The notes below the pieces were generated by a model. That model made no database searches, was not told the DNA's origin, and was given only the letters and a program-made list of their open reading frames with translations. Below are positions 26,597 through 33,710 of a DNA stretch of 64,000 bases, one piece after another; position 1 is the stretch's first letter, and each line of letters starts with the position of its first letter. The position numbers and the translations under genes were made by a program. Source of the DNA: SIG587 sp045544035. Its GTDB lineage: Bacteria; Bacillota; Clostridia; Oscillospirales; Acutalibacteraceae. Location of the stretch: positions 149,616 through 213,615 of the forward strand of contig JAZPYE010000017.1 of NCBI GenBank assembly GCA_045544035.1, in the 5' to 3' direction.

Positions 26597-27310
26597 ATGT
26601 ATTATAAAGAAAATAAACAGTCAAAATTTGATAAATTTTTAGCAGGTAAGGGGTTTTATGCTGTTTTAGCAATTTGTGTTTTAACCGTTGCCATTGCAAC
26701 CTATTTAACCGTTGCTTCCTTTGATAGCAAGTCAAAGCCAAAGAACCAAAATTCTCAAACCTCACAGATTATCGAGCAAACCTCAAAGGCTCCAATAACC
26801 AGTCAGCCGGCACAAAATGTGACCGAAAGTGAGCCCTACACTTCTAATGTTCAGTCACAAACCGATAAGGAACAGGTCAAAGAGCCAAACACCGTGGCAG
26901 GTTATTTCGTGCTTCCCGTAACAGGGGAAATTTTAAAAAACTATTCCGACAAAGCGTTGCAGTTTTCAAACACCTATAACGATATGCGGCTCCATTTAGG
27001 CCTTGATATTGCCGCAGGAGAAGGCACCGCCGTTAAAAGCGCTGGGGATGGCAAGGTTTTATCGGTGGAGGACAGCAAGGATTTCGGCACTGTCGTCATC
27101 ATTAACCACGGAAACAAGGTAACTGCAAAATATTGCGGACTTAAAAACGTTACGGTGAAAAGCGAGGATATTGTTGCGGCAGGTCAGGCCATCGGCGAAA
27201 TCGGCACGGTGCCAAGTGAGTGTGTTGATGAAGCACACCTGCATTTTGAAACCTATAGAGATGGTAGAGCGGTATCACCCATAAATCTAATTGAGGGAAC
27301 CGAGGAATAA
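26597..27310 (+). CDS. Membrane-anchored M23 (LytM) protein, SpoIIQ-like
   Basis: A 237-residue protein with a short cytoplasmic N-terminus, one membrane helix (about residues 20-42), a Ser/Thr/Gln-rich linker and a C-terminal LytM domain. Both zinc motifs are present: HLGLD and HLHFE. Size and layout match SpoIIQ of Clostridia, which faces SpoIIIAH between mother cell and forespore and keeps the metal site there. A vegetative endopeptidase is the alternative. GGAGG precedes the ATG; an upstream TTG lies inside the leader hairpin and is rejected. The spore protein gene at 50307 shows the organism has sporulation genes. Confidence 0.75.
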   Translation: MYYKENKQSKFDKFLAGKGFYAVLAICVLTVAIATYLTVASFDSKSKPKNQNSQTSQIIEQTSKAPITSQPAQNVTESEPYTSNVQSQTDKEQVKEPNTVAGYFVLPVTGEILKNYSDKALQFSNTYNDMRLHLGLDIAAGEGTAVKSAGDGKVLSVEDSKDFGTVVIINHGNKVTAKYCGLKNVTVKSEDIVAAGQAIGEIGTVPSECVDEAHLHFETYRDGRAVSPINLIEGTEE

Positions 27311-27311
27311 T

Positions 27312-27343
27312 AAAAGCGACATTCGTGAGAATGTCGCTTTTTT
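27312..27343. terminator. Bidirectional terminator between M23 gene and mgtE
   Basis: Perfect 13-base stem AAAAGCGACATTC with GTGA loop and a T run, between convergent genes. Confidence 0.9.
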
Positions 27344-27346
27344 CTT

Positions 27347-28705
27347 TTAGAACAGCACAGCCTGGGCAATAAAGAAATAAATCGTAAGGGAAATGGCATC
27401 GACTATCGTTGTAATAAAGGGGCTTGCCATAACCGCAGGGTCGAAGCCTAATTTCTTTGCCGCAATGGGCAGTGCACAGCCCACAACCTTAGCAATGAGC
27501 ACCGTAAAGAAAAGTGTTGCCGAAACAACCAAGGCAACCATAAGGGTGAGCCCATCGGTTTTAAGGAGCAAAATATCAAAGACCCACATTTTAAAGAAAT
27601 TCAGCACCGCAAGGCAGGCACCGCAAAGAACCGAAACCCTTGTTTCTTTCCACAAAACGCGCAAGACATCGCGGAACTCAATTTCACCAAGAGACAGCGC
27701 ACGAATTATTGTGACCGATGACTGTGAGCCCGAGTTACCGCCTGTGTTCATAAGCATGGGCATAAATGCGGTGAGCACTGTGAGGGAAGCTAATGAACTT
27801 TCAAACGAGGTGATTATCATTCCTGTGAACGTGGCTGAAATCATAAGAATTAAAAGCCACAAAATTCTTGAACGGAAAATTTCAAAAACGCTGGTTTTAA
27901 GGTAGGGAACATCAGCATCGGTAGGGGTAATAGCCGCCATTTTTTCGAAGTCTTCGGAAATTTCCTCCTGCAAAACATCGATAGCATCATCAACGGTGAT
28001 AATGCCCACAAGGCGGTTTTCCGTGTCAACAACGGGTAGGGCAAGCAGGTCATATTTGTCGAAAAGCTGAACAACCTCTTCGCGGTTTTGAAGGGTGGCC
28101 GCGAAAATAATGTTTTCGTTCATTATGTCCTCAAGGCGAACATCGCTTTTTGAAAGCATCAAATCCTTGGCAGTAACAATTCCCTTAAGGTGTCGGCTCG
28201 AATCAATAATATAGCAGGTGTAAATGGTCTCCTTGTCGGTGCCGACCTTTCTGATGCGCTCAAAGGCATCAGCCACCGTCATTGAAGCCTTGAGGTCAAC
28301 AAACTCGGTGGTCATAATGCTTCCGGCACTGTCCTCAGGGTAGGCGAGAAGCTGGTTTATCAGTTTTCGGTCTCCTGCCGAGGCCTGTGCCAGAATTCGC
28401 TTTGCAACGTTGGCTGGCATTTCATCAATAATATCAACGGCATCATCCATGTAAATGTCGTTCATAACCTCTTTAAGCTCCTTATCACTGAAAGCGGCGA
28501 TAAGGTTTTTTTGCATTTCGGTGTCCATTTCAACGAAAACCTCACTTGCAAGCTCTTTGGGTAAAATCCTGAAAAGCACAAGGTCGTTAGGTTTTTCGAT
28601 TTCCGAAAAGCAGGCGGCAATGTCCGCAGGGTTCATATCAAGAAAAATCGTTTTAATTTCGCTGAATTTTTTGTTTTCTAACAGTTGAAAAATGGTCTTT
28701 TCCAA
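27347..28705 (-). CDS. mgtE: Magnesium transporter MgtE
   Basis: Mg2+ channel of the cytoplasmic membrane. The 452-residue protein has the N-terminal MgtE superhelix (MNPADIAACFSEI), two CBS domains (about residues 135-255) that sense Mg2+, and five C-terminal helices with the pore motifs SVTIIRALSLGE and FDPAVMASPFITTIVDA. A GTG lies at 28714 inside GGAGGTGG; the TTG at 28705, six bases after that site, gives MEKTIFQLL, which aligns with normal MgtE starts and is preferred. It follows a HAD gene on the same strand. Confidence 0.92.
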   Translation of the reverse strand: MEKTIFQLLENKKFSEIKTIFLDMNPADIAACFSEIEKPNDLVLFRILPKELASEVFVEMDTEMQKNLIAAFSDKELKEVMNDIYMDDAVDIIDEMPANVAKRILAQASAGDRKLINQLLAYPEDSAGSIMTTEFVDLKASMTVADAFERIRKVGTDKETIYTCYIIDSSRHLKGIVTAKDLMLSKSDVRLEDIMNENIIFAATLQNREEVVQLFDKYDLLALPVVDTENRLVGIITVDDAIDVLQEEISEDFEKMAAITPTDADVPYLKTSVFEIFRSRILWLLILMISATFTGMIITSFESSLASLTVLTAFMPMLMNTGGNSGSQSSVTIIRALSLGEIEFRDVLRVLWKETRVSVLCGACLAVLNFFKMWVFDILLLKTDGLTLMVALVVSATLFFTVLIAKVVGCALPIAAKKLGFDPAVMASPFITTIVDAISLTIYFFIAQAVLF

Positions 28706-28763
28706 TTGTTCCACCTCCGTCTATTATATTTTGCCGAGCAAGAGGAGAGTAAACACCAAAGAA

Positions 28764-29402
28764 TTATAAAAAACTTTTCAAAAGCTCAAGGCTTTCTAAT
28801 AAATCCTTGTGTTCGGCAAAAAGCAGTTTTTTAGTTTCATCATTAAAGGGAACAATATCGGGTATGCCAATTACCTTCATTCCGGCGGCGTGCGCAGCTT
28901 TTACTCCGTTTTCAGAATCCTCAAAAACAAAGCAGTCGGCGGGTTTTGCCCCTAGAAGCTCGGCAGCCTTTAAAAATATATCGGGTGCGGGCTTGCCGTG
29001 TGCTATCTCATTGCCGCAAAGCATAATGTCAAAATAATGTTCAGCGTTTACCTCTCTAATATGGTGTTCTACAGAAGGTCTTGTTGTGCCTGATGCCAAG
29101 GCGATTTTAATATTTTGTTCCTTTAAAAATGAGAGAATTTCCTTTGCACCCTTTTTGAACTTGACAACAAGGTTTTCCTTAATATATTCCTTCACCTGGC
29201 GTTTAAAAAGGTCAACATCTAGGTCAGGGAAAAGTGAGTGCAAATAATTTGTTGAGCCAGTCTGATTCATTCCGCATGCGCCGTAAACAAACTCACTCAT
29301 ATTATCAATTCCATGCAGTCGCCCTATGTAATCCCAGGCGGGAATGTAAATCCTTTGGGTATCAAGAAGGGTCCCGTCCATATCAAAAATCACACTAAAC
29401 AT
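28764..29402 (-). CDS. HAD-family hydrolase, beta-phosphoglucomutase-like
   Basis: A 212-residue HAD protein: motif I FDMDGTLLDT, a helical cap (about residues 16-85), motif II ASGTTRP, motif III Lys in HGKPAPDIF and motif IV FEDSENGVKAAHAAGM. It belongs to the group containing beta-phosphoglucomutase and sugar phosphatases, and the substrate is open. The start is the ATG at 29402. It is about 60 bases upstream of mgtE and probably co-transcribed. Confidence 0.83.
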   Translation of the reverse strand: MFSVIFDMDGTLLDTQRIYIPAWDYIGRLHGIDNMSEFVYGACGMNQTGSTNYLHSLFPDLDVDLFKRQVKEYIKENLVVKFKKGAKEILSFLKEQNIKIALASGTTRPSVEHHIREVNAEHYFDIMLCGNEIAHGKPAPDIFLKAAELLGAKPADCFVFEDSENGVKAAHAAGMKVIGIPDIVPFNDETKKLLFAEHKDLLESLELLKSFL

Positions 29403-29695
29403 TATTTCACCTCACTTTATTAAACACATATATTAAAATAATAACACAAAATTTATATTTTTACAAGAAAAAACGCCAAGAAAACCTAGGCGTTTAATTT
29501 ATAAATAGTTCGTTGGTAAAATAGGCGTTTGTGTGGGCACAGAAAAATTTTTTATCGGTAACCGAAACTCTAATGTATTATAGTATATAAGCGGTGGAGG
29601 CGCAATACTGCTTCACTATTCACTATTACTTATTACTTCCCAAAAATCCCGTTCGTATTTTTTAGTGAAAAGTGAAGAGCGAAAAGGTAATAAGT
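29403..29695. other. Intergenic stretch with imperfect inverted repeats
   Basis: No gene seen. Contains a small hairpin AAACGCC/GGCGTTT (about 29468-29494). Further right, two arms rich in TTCACT and TTACTTATTACTT motifs (about 29613-29639 and 29660-29700) are roughly reverse complementary and each carries an AAAAATCCCG block. The second block is the terminator of the tRNA gene. Confidence 0.45.
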
Positions 29696-29728
29696 AAAAA
29701 TCCCGCCCACTTGCGTGAACGGGATTTT
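29696..29728 (-). terminator. Terminator of tRNA-Thr
   Basis: On the minus strand AAAAATCCCG and CGGGATTTTT pair around a 14-base loop, directly after the tRNA CCA end. Confidence 0.8.
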
Positions 29729-29804
29729 TGGAGCTGCTAACCAGATTCGAACTGGTGACCTCATCCTTACCAAGGATGTGCTCTACCACCTGAGCCATAG
29801 CAGC
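29729..29804 (-). tRNA. tRNA-Thr (anticodon GGU)
   Basis: 76 bases including an encoded CCA. Acceptor arms GCTGCTA and TAGCAGC pair perfectly, the D loop has AGGTGGTAGAGC, the anticodon stem CATCC/GGATG encloses TTGGTAA with anticodon GGT, and the T loop is TTCGAAT. GGU reads ACC and ACU codons, so threonine. Confidence 0.96.
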
Positions 29805-29827
29805 AAACATATTAAACAGCAAAATTG

Positions 29828-29856
29828 ATTATATTATAAAAAGAATGAAAAGTCAA
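29828..29856 (-). promoter_or_regulatory. Promoter of tRNA-Thr
   Basis: Minus strand TTGACT (29851-29856), 17-base spacer, TATAAT (29828-29833), about 22 bases before the tRNA 5' end. Confidence 0.8.
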
Positions 29857-29875
29857 GTGCTTTTTTAACAAAAAA

Positions 29876-29904
29876 TAAAAAAGGCGCCCATAACGAGCGC
29901 CTCA
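29876..29904 (-). terminator. Terminator of the orphan decarboxylase genes
   Basis: Minus strand AGGCGC and GCGCCT pair around a 9-base loop and are followed by TTTTTTATTTTTT, seven bases after the 56-residue gene. Confidence 0.82.
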
Positions 29905-29910
29905 TAAATT

Positions 29911-30081
29911 TTATTTCTTCTTTGTGGAGAAAAGAGCGTTTATAACCATGGTGGCTAAAATGATAACACCGATGAGAACAAATATGATTAGCATTCCAAC
30001 GCCCATTTTTGAAAGGTTTGCGATAAACAGTTCAGGCTTAAAGAAAAGTCCCAGACCTTCAAGAAATTTAGCAAAATTCAT
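29911..30081 (-). CDS. Small single-span decarboxylase gamma-like subunit
   Basis: A 56-codon gene with a GGAGG site eight bases before the ATG. The product has a short amphipathic start (MNFAKFLEGLGLFF), one long hydrophobic helix (about residues 27-49) and a basic end STKKK. It follows the beta subunit at 30096-31250 by 14 bases in the same transcript and ends before a terminator. Position, size and topology fit a minimal gamma (OadG-like) partner; there is no sequence signature beyond that. Confidence 0.75.
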   Translation of the reverse strand: MNFAKFLEGLGLFFKPELFIANLSKMGVGMLIIFVLIGVIILATMVINALFSTKKK

Positions 30082-30095
30082 AACTTATTTCCTCC

Positions 30096-31250
30096 TTATG
30101 CGCCAAACATTTTAAGAATGATACCGCCTGCGATAACCGAAGCAATCTGACCCGAAACATTAACACCGATAGAGTGCATTAAAAGGAAGTTCTGGGGGTC
30201 TTCTGCAAGGCCCATCTTATGAACGATTCTGCCCGACATGGGGAATGCGGAAATACCTGCGGCACCAATCATAGGATTGATTTTCTTCTTTGAGAACAGG
30301 TTTAAAAGCTTTGCGAAAAGCACACCGCCTGCGGTGTCAACAATAAATGCGATAAGGCCAAGCCCCATAATAAGCAGTGTTGCAGGCTGTAAGAATTTTT
30401 CGGCTGTCATATTGAAGGCAACCGAAATGCCGAGGAAAATTGTGATAAGATTTGCAAGCACCTTTTGTGCAGTTTCGGAAAGGGCATCAAGCACGCCGCA
30501 CTCGCGAATTAAGTTACCAAACATTAAGAAGCCGATAAGACCTGTTGCCTGGGGAATAACTGCTGAAACAACAACTGTTATAATAATAGGGAACATAATT
30601 CTTGTGAGCTTGGAAACGGATTTCTGCTCATAAGGCATTCTGATAAGGCGTTCCTTTTTGGTGGTTAAAAGCTTGATAACGGGGGGCTGAATAATGGGCA
30701 CCAATGCCATATAGGAGTAGGCCGCAACGGTGATTGCGCCAACATACTGTGAGCCCAGGGTATTAGCAACCGCAATGGAGGTGGGACCATCAGCCGCGCC
30801 GATAATAGCAATTGAAGCGGCATCCATTTCGGGGAAGAACATTGAAGCCATGCAGAGAGTAAAGAAGATGCCAAACTGTGCTGCAGCACCGAAAAGCATA
30901 AGTTTTGGGTTTGAAAGCAGGGGACCGAAATCAATCATTGCACCAATGCCGATAAAAAGTAGCAGGGGAAACAGCTCGTTGGCAATACCTGCATTGTAAA
31001 GGGTTGTAAGAGCGCCTCCTCCAACCGATTCAACAGCCTTGTCGCCTACAAGATTTGTGACAATAGCTTCGTGAATAACATCGGCACCGGGAATGTTAAC
31101 AAGCAATGTTCCAAAGCCCATGGGTAAAAGAAGCGTGGGCTCCATTTCCTTTTTTATAGCAAGAAAAATCAGCAGGCCGCCGATAATGAGCATAACACCC
31201 TGCTGCCACGAAAACTTAAGTAGGTTTTCGTACAAAATACCAAAATCCAT
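30096..31250 (-). CDS. Second Na+-transporting decarboxylase beta subunit
   Basis: A 384-residue polytopic membrane protein of the OadB/GcdB/MmdB family, with FIGIGAMIDFGPLLSNP, IIGAADGPTSIAV (Na+-site Asp) and YSYMALVPIIQPPVIKLL. It is shorter than the oadB product at 14102-15406 and diverged from it. No biotin carrier or carboxyltransferase lies nearby, so it either borrows them from another locus or serves another acyl-CoA decarboxylase. Forms a two-gene operon with the 56-residue gene. Confidence 0.9.
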   Translation of the reverse strand: MDFGILYENLLKFSWQQGVMLIIGGLLIFLAIKKEMEPTLLLPMGFGTLLVNIPGADVIHEAIVTNLVGDKAVESVGGGALTTLYNAGIANELFPLLLFIGIGAMIDFGPLLSNPKLMLFGAAAQFGIFFTLCMASMFFPEMDAASIAIIGAADGPTSIAVANTLGSQYVGAITVAAYSYMALVPIIQPPVIKLLTTKKERLIRMPYEQKSVSKLTRIMFPIIITVVVSAVIPQATGLIGFLMFGNLIRECGVLDALSETAQKVLANLITIFLGISVAFNMTAEKFLQPATLLIMGLGLIAFIVDTAGGVLFAKLLNLFSKKKINPMIGAAGISAFPMSGRIVHKMGLAEDPQNFLLMHSIGVNVSGQIASVIAGGIILKMFGA

Positions 31251-31270
31251 ATTGGCATCCTCCTCAAAAC

Positions 31271-31300
31271 ATTATAGTGTAATGATATCACAATTTACAA
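31271..31300 (-). promoter_or_regulatory. Probable promoter of the orphan beta-subunit operon
   Basis: Minus strand TTGTAA (31295-31300), 18-base spacer, TATAAT (31271-31276). An overlapping TTGCAT/TATCAT pair with a 17-base spacer is an alternative. Confidence 0.6.
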
Positions 31301-31433
31301 AATAATGCAAACGCAAAAGGTAGATTTTACTGTTTCTTAACCGTATTACTGAAACTTAAAAACATTCGTTACAGTAAAAATTTCAATGTTGGCGGCATTA
31401 TTAACTGTGATAAAAAGGAAATTTTATAATCTA

Positions 31434-31462
31434 TTGACAAATGATTTTTGCAGTGGTATAAT
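31434..31462 (+). promoter_or_regulatory. Consensus sigma-A promoter of the T-box/trpB operon
   Basis: Perfect TTGACA (31434-31439), 17-base spacer, perfect TATAAT (31457-31462). Start of transcription expected near 31469. Confidence 0.9.
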
Positions 31463-31479
31463 TTCTTAAAATTATATAG

Positions 31480-31762
31480 TTTAAACCGTTGAAGCGGAGA
31501 TAACGGCAAAAAACGCCTTTACAGAGAGTCGGCACAGCTGAGAGTCCGGCAAGAAACAGTTTGTCAAATGGACCGCTGAGGGTGCAGTCAAATGTGGTTT
31601 TCCCACAGAGTATTCTGCAACGTTGCAGGCAATCGTTAACTGCCGAGGGTATATTAGTACCCTGCAAAAGTGCACGAATTTTCGTGAATTCAAGGTGGCA
31701 CCGCGGATAAAAAATTATTCGTCCTTGACAGTTAAAAAGTTACTGTCAAGGGCGTTTTTCGT
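31480..31762 (+). promoter_or_regulatory. T-box leader, tryptophan-specific
   Basis: The T-box sequence AAGGTGGCACCGCGG is at 31692-31706 and a strong terminator (CCTTGACAGT/ACTGTCAAGG plus T run) at 31723-31758. Stem I starts with AGCGG (31493-31497), which pairs with CCGCT (31573-31577). Just before that 3' arm stands TGG (31569-31571), the specifier position, facing the AGATAAC side. UGG means tryptophan and fits the downstream trpB. A stem III-like hairpin (GGCA/TGCC, about 31630-31655) follows. Uncharged tRNA-Trp should therefore turn the operon on. Confidence 0.93.
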
Positions 31763-31792
31763 TTCTTGCAGTGCATTTTGGAGGAAAATAAA

Positions 31793-31828
31793 ATGAAACC
31801 AGGCAAACGATGGCGAACCCCAAAATAA
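31793..31828 (+). CDS. 11-codon leader ORF with one Trp codon
   Basis: Encodes MKPGKRWRTPK between the T-box terminator and trpB. It has a full ribosome site (GGAGG, 8 bases, ATG). The 24 bases from TTTTGGAGG through ATGAAAC (31776-31799) are repeated exactly at 31850-31873, where they form the trpB start. Trp is codon 7 in an Arg/Lys-rich context. It may be a translated leader peptide or the remnant of a start-site duplication; translation is inferred from the ribosome site only. Confidence 0.5.
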   Translation: MKPGKRWRTPK

Positions 31829-31866
31829 GTTTTTAATAGTATTACAAGTTTTTGGAGGAAAATAAA

Positions 31867-33087
31867 ATGAAACTTAACAATGTTGATTTTGAAACCTATT
31901 TTAATAATTATCCCGATAAGGATGGCTACTTTGGAAAATACGGCGGCGTTTTCGTTGAGGATAAACTAAAAAATGCTATGGCCGAAATAACCCAGGCATA
32001 TTTTTCCATTTGCCAGTCAAGAAAATTTATTGCCGAACTTCGCCGAATTCGTAAGGAATTTCAGGGCCGCCCCACACCTGTTACCCATTTAGAGCGCCTT
32101 TCCGATGCTCTCGGTGGCAAGGTTCAGCTTTATGCCAAGCGTGAGGATTTAAACCATTCGGGCGCCCACAAACTTAACCACTGCATGGGCGAAGCACTGC
32201 TTGCAAAGTATATGGGCAAGAAGAAAATAATTGCCGAAACAGGCGCAGGTCAGCACGGTGTAGCTCTTGCTACCGCGGCGGCTTATTTTGGTCTCGAGTG
32301 CGATATTTATATGGGCGCTGTGGATATTAAAAAACAAGCCCCCAATGTTGCAAGAATGAAGATTCTCGGCGCTAATGTCATTGAGGTAACCCACGGTCTT
32401 CAGACCCTAAAAGAAGCCGTTGACGCCGCCTTTGATGCCTACAGCAAGGAGTATAAGGACTCTATTTACTGCATTGGCTCGGTGCTCGGCCCTCATCCCT
32501 TCCCAATGATGGTGCGCGATTTCCAGAGCGTTGTGGGTATTGAGGCAAGAGAACAGTTTATTGATATGACAGGTCATCTGCCCAACGCCATTGTTGCTTG
32601 TGTGGGCGGCGGCTCCAATGCGGCAGGCCTTTTTGCAGGCTTTTTAAATGACCCTGTTGACATTTATGGTATCGAGCCGCTGGGTCGCGGTGAAAAGCTT
32701 GGCGACCACGCCGCAAGTTTAAAATACGGTTCTGAAGGTGTTATGCACGGTTTTAACAGCATAATGCTAAAGGATGAAAACGGCGACCCCGCACCCGTTT
32801 ATTCGGTTGCCAGCGGTCTTGATTATCCCTCCTCGGGCCCCGAACACGCATTTTTACAGGAAATCGGCAGAGTTAAGTACGATGTTATAAACGATGATGA
32901 AACCATCGATGCGTTTTATAAACTTGCCCGCCTTGAAGGCATTATCCCCGCCATTGAAAGCTCCCACGCCGTTGCCTTTGGTATGAAGCTTGCCAAAACA
33001 ATGGAGCACGGCTCAATTCTCATTAACCTTTCAGGTAGAGGCGATAAGGATATGGATTATATCATTGAGAATTACGGTATAAGATAA
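31867..33087 (+). CDS. trpB: Tryptophan synthase beta chain, stand-alone
   Basis: PLP enzyme that joins indole and serine to make tryptophan. The 406-residue protein has the PLP Lys102 in LNHSGAHKLN, the catalytic Glu124 in AETGAGQHG, the phosphate loop GGGSNAAG and the ring-binding Ser in LSGRGDKD. No trpA or other trp gene is adjacent, so it probably salvages indole or works with a TrpA encoded elsewhere. The start is the ATG at 31867 in the duplicated ribosome site. Controlled by the tryptophan T-box; its stop overlaps the next ATG by one base. Confidence 0.93.
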   Translation: MKLNNVDFETYFNNYPDKDGYFGKYGGVFVEDKLKNAMAEITQAYFSICQSRKFIAELRRIRKEFQGRPTPVTHLERLSDALGGKVQLYAKREDLNHSGAHKLNHCMGEALLAKYMGKKKIIAETGAGQHGVALATAAAYFGLECDIYMGAVDIKKQAPNVARMKILGANVIEVTHGLQTLKEAVDAAFDAYSKEYKDSIYCIGSVLGPHPFPMMVRDFQSVVGIEAREQFIDMTGHLPNAIVACVGGGSNAAGLFAGFLNDPVDIYGIEPLGRGEKLGDHAASLKYGSEGVMHGFNSIMLKDENGDPAPVYSVASGLDYPSSGPEHAFLQEIGRVKYDVINDDETIDAFYKLARLEGIIPAIESSHAVAFGMKLAKTMEHGSILINLSGRGDKDMDYIIENYGIR

Positions 33088-33599
33088 TGAAAAGCAATTT
33101 GTTAAAGCTTATTGTCTCGGCGCTTTTTGCCGCTTTAACCTTTGTTGCAACCTTTATGGTGCAAATCCCCGCACCCTTTGGTTATGTTAATCTTGGCGAC
33201 TGCTTTGTGCTGCTTTCAGGCGCCCTTTTAGGCCCCTTCTACGGCTTCGCCGCCGCAGGCCTTGGCAGCGCCCTTGCCGATTTGCTTTTGGGCTTTTCGG
33301 TTTATGCCCCCGCCACCCTTTTGATTAAGGGTGCAATGGCGCTTATAATGGGACTTGTCGCTCAGAAGCAAAACAAAAAGGTTATTCTTAAAATAGCCCT
33401 TTTCGGCGCCCTTTGTGAAATTTTAATGGCGGTTTGCTATTTTCTTTATGAGTGTTTTGTGCTGGGTTACGGCATCGCCGCAGCCGCCGCAATCCCCGCA
33501 AACCTGTTCCAAGGCATTGTGGGACTTGTTGCGTTTTTGGTGATTTACACGGTGATTTCAAAAAATAAACGATTAAATGATTTTTTAAATTTAAAGTAG
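33087..33599 (+). CDS. ECF transporter S component, possible tryptophan/indole uptake
   Basis: A 170-residue protein with five or six membrane helices. GYVNLGDCFVLLSGALLGPF and GLGSALADLLLGFSVYAP are typical of ECF S components. Such proteins bind a substrate and share an energizing module encoded elsewhere. Translation is coupled to trpB (TAATG overlap) and both sit behind a Trp-specific T-box, so the substrate is probably tryptophan, indole or a close precursor; that is inference from context. Its own sequence group includes vitamin transporters. Confidence 0.8.
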   Translation: MKSNLLKLIVSALFAALTFVATFMVQIPAPFGYVNLGDCFVLLSGALLGPFYGFAAAGLGSALADLLLGFSVYAPATLLIKGAMALIMGLVAQKQNKKVILKIALFGALCEILMAVCYFLYECFVLGYGIAAAAAIPANLFQGIVGLVAFLVIYTVISKNKRLNDFLNLK

Positions 33600-33621
33600 G
33601 GAACGACCTGCGTGTCGTTCC
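33596..33621 (+). repeat. REP palindrome, copy 1
   Basis: GTAG followed by the palindrome GGAACGACC...GTCGTTCC. Same core in four copies at this locus; the leading GTAG is the kind of tetranucleotide that REP-associated Y1 transposases recognise. Confidence 0.85.
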
Positions 33622-33636
33622 GCAACAAGACGCATC

Positions 33637-33663
33637 GTAGGGAACGACCTCAAGTGTCGTTCC
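33637..33663 (+). repeat. REP palindrome, copy 2
   Basis: Direct repeat of copy 1 with a slightly different loop (TCAAGT), 15 bases farther on. Confidence 0.85.
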
Positions 33664-33677
33664 GTTATAAAAACAAT

Positions 33678-33710
33678 GAAACCCAAGGTTCAATTACCTT
33701 GGGTTTCTTT
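33678..33710. terminator. Terminator overlapping the end of the RAYT gene
   Basis: GAAACCCAAGGT and ACCTTGGGTTTC form a perfect 12-base stem with a six-base loop that contains the RAYT stop codon, followed on the plus strand by TTTCG. Serves the trpB operon and possibly the RAYT gene. Confidence 0.75.
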
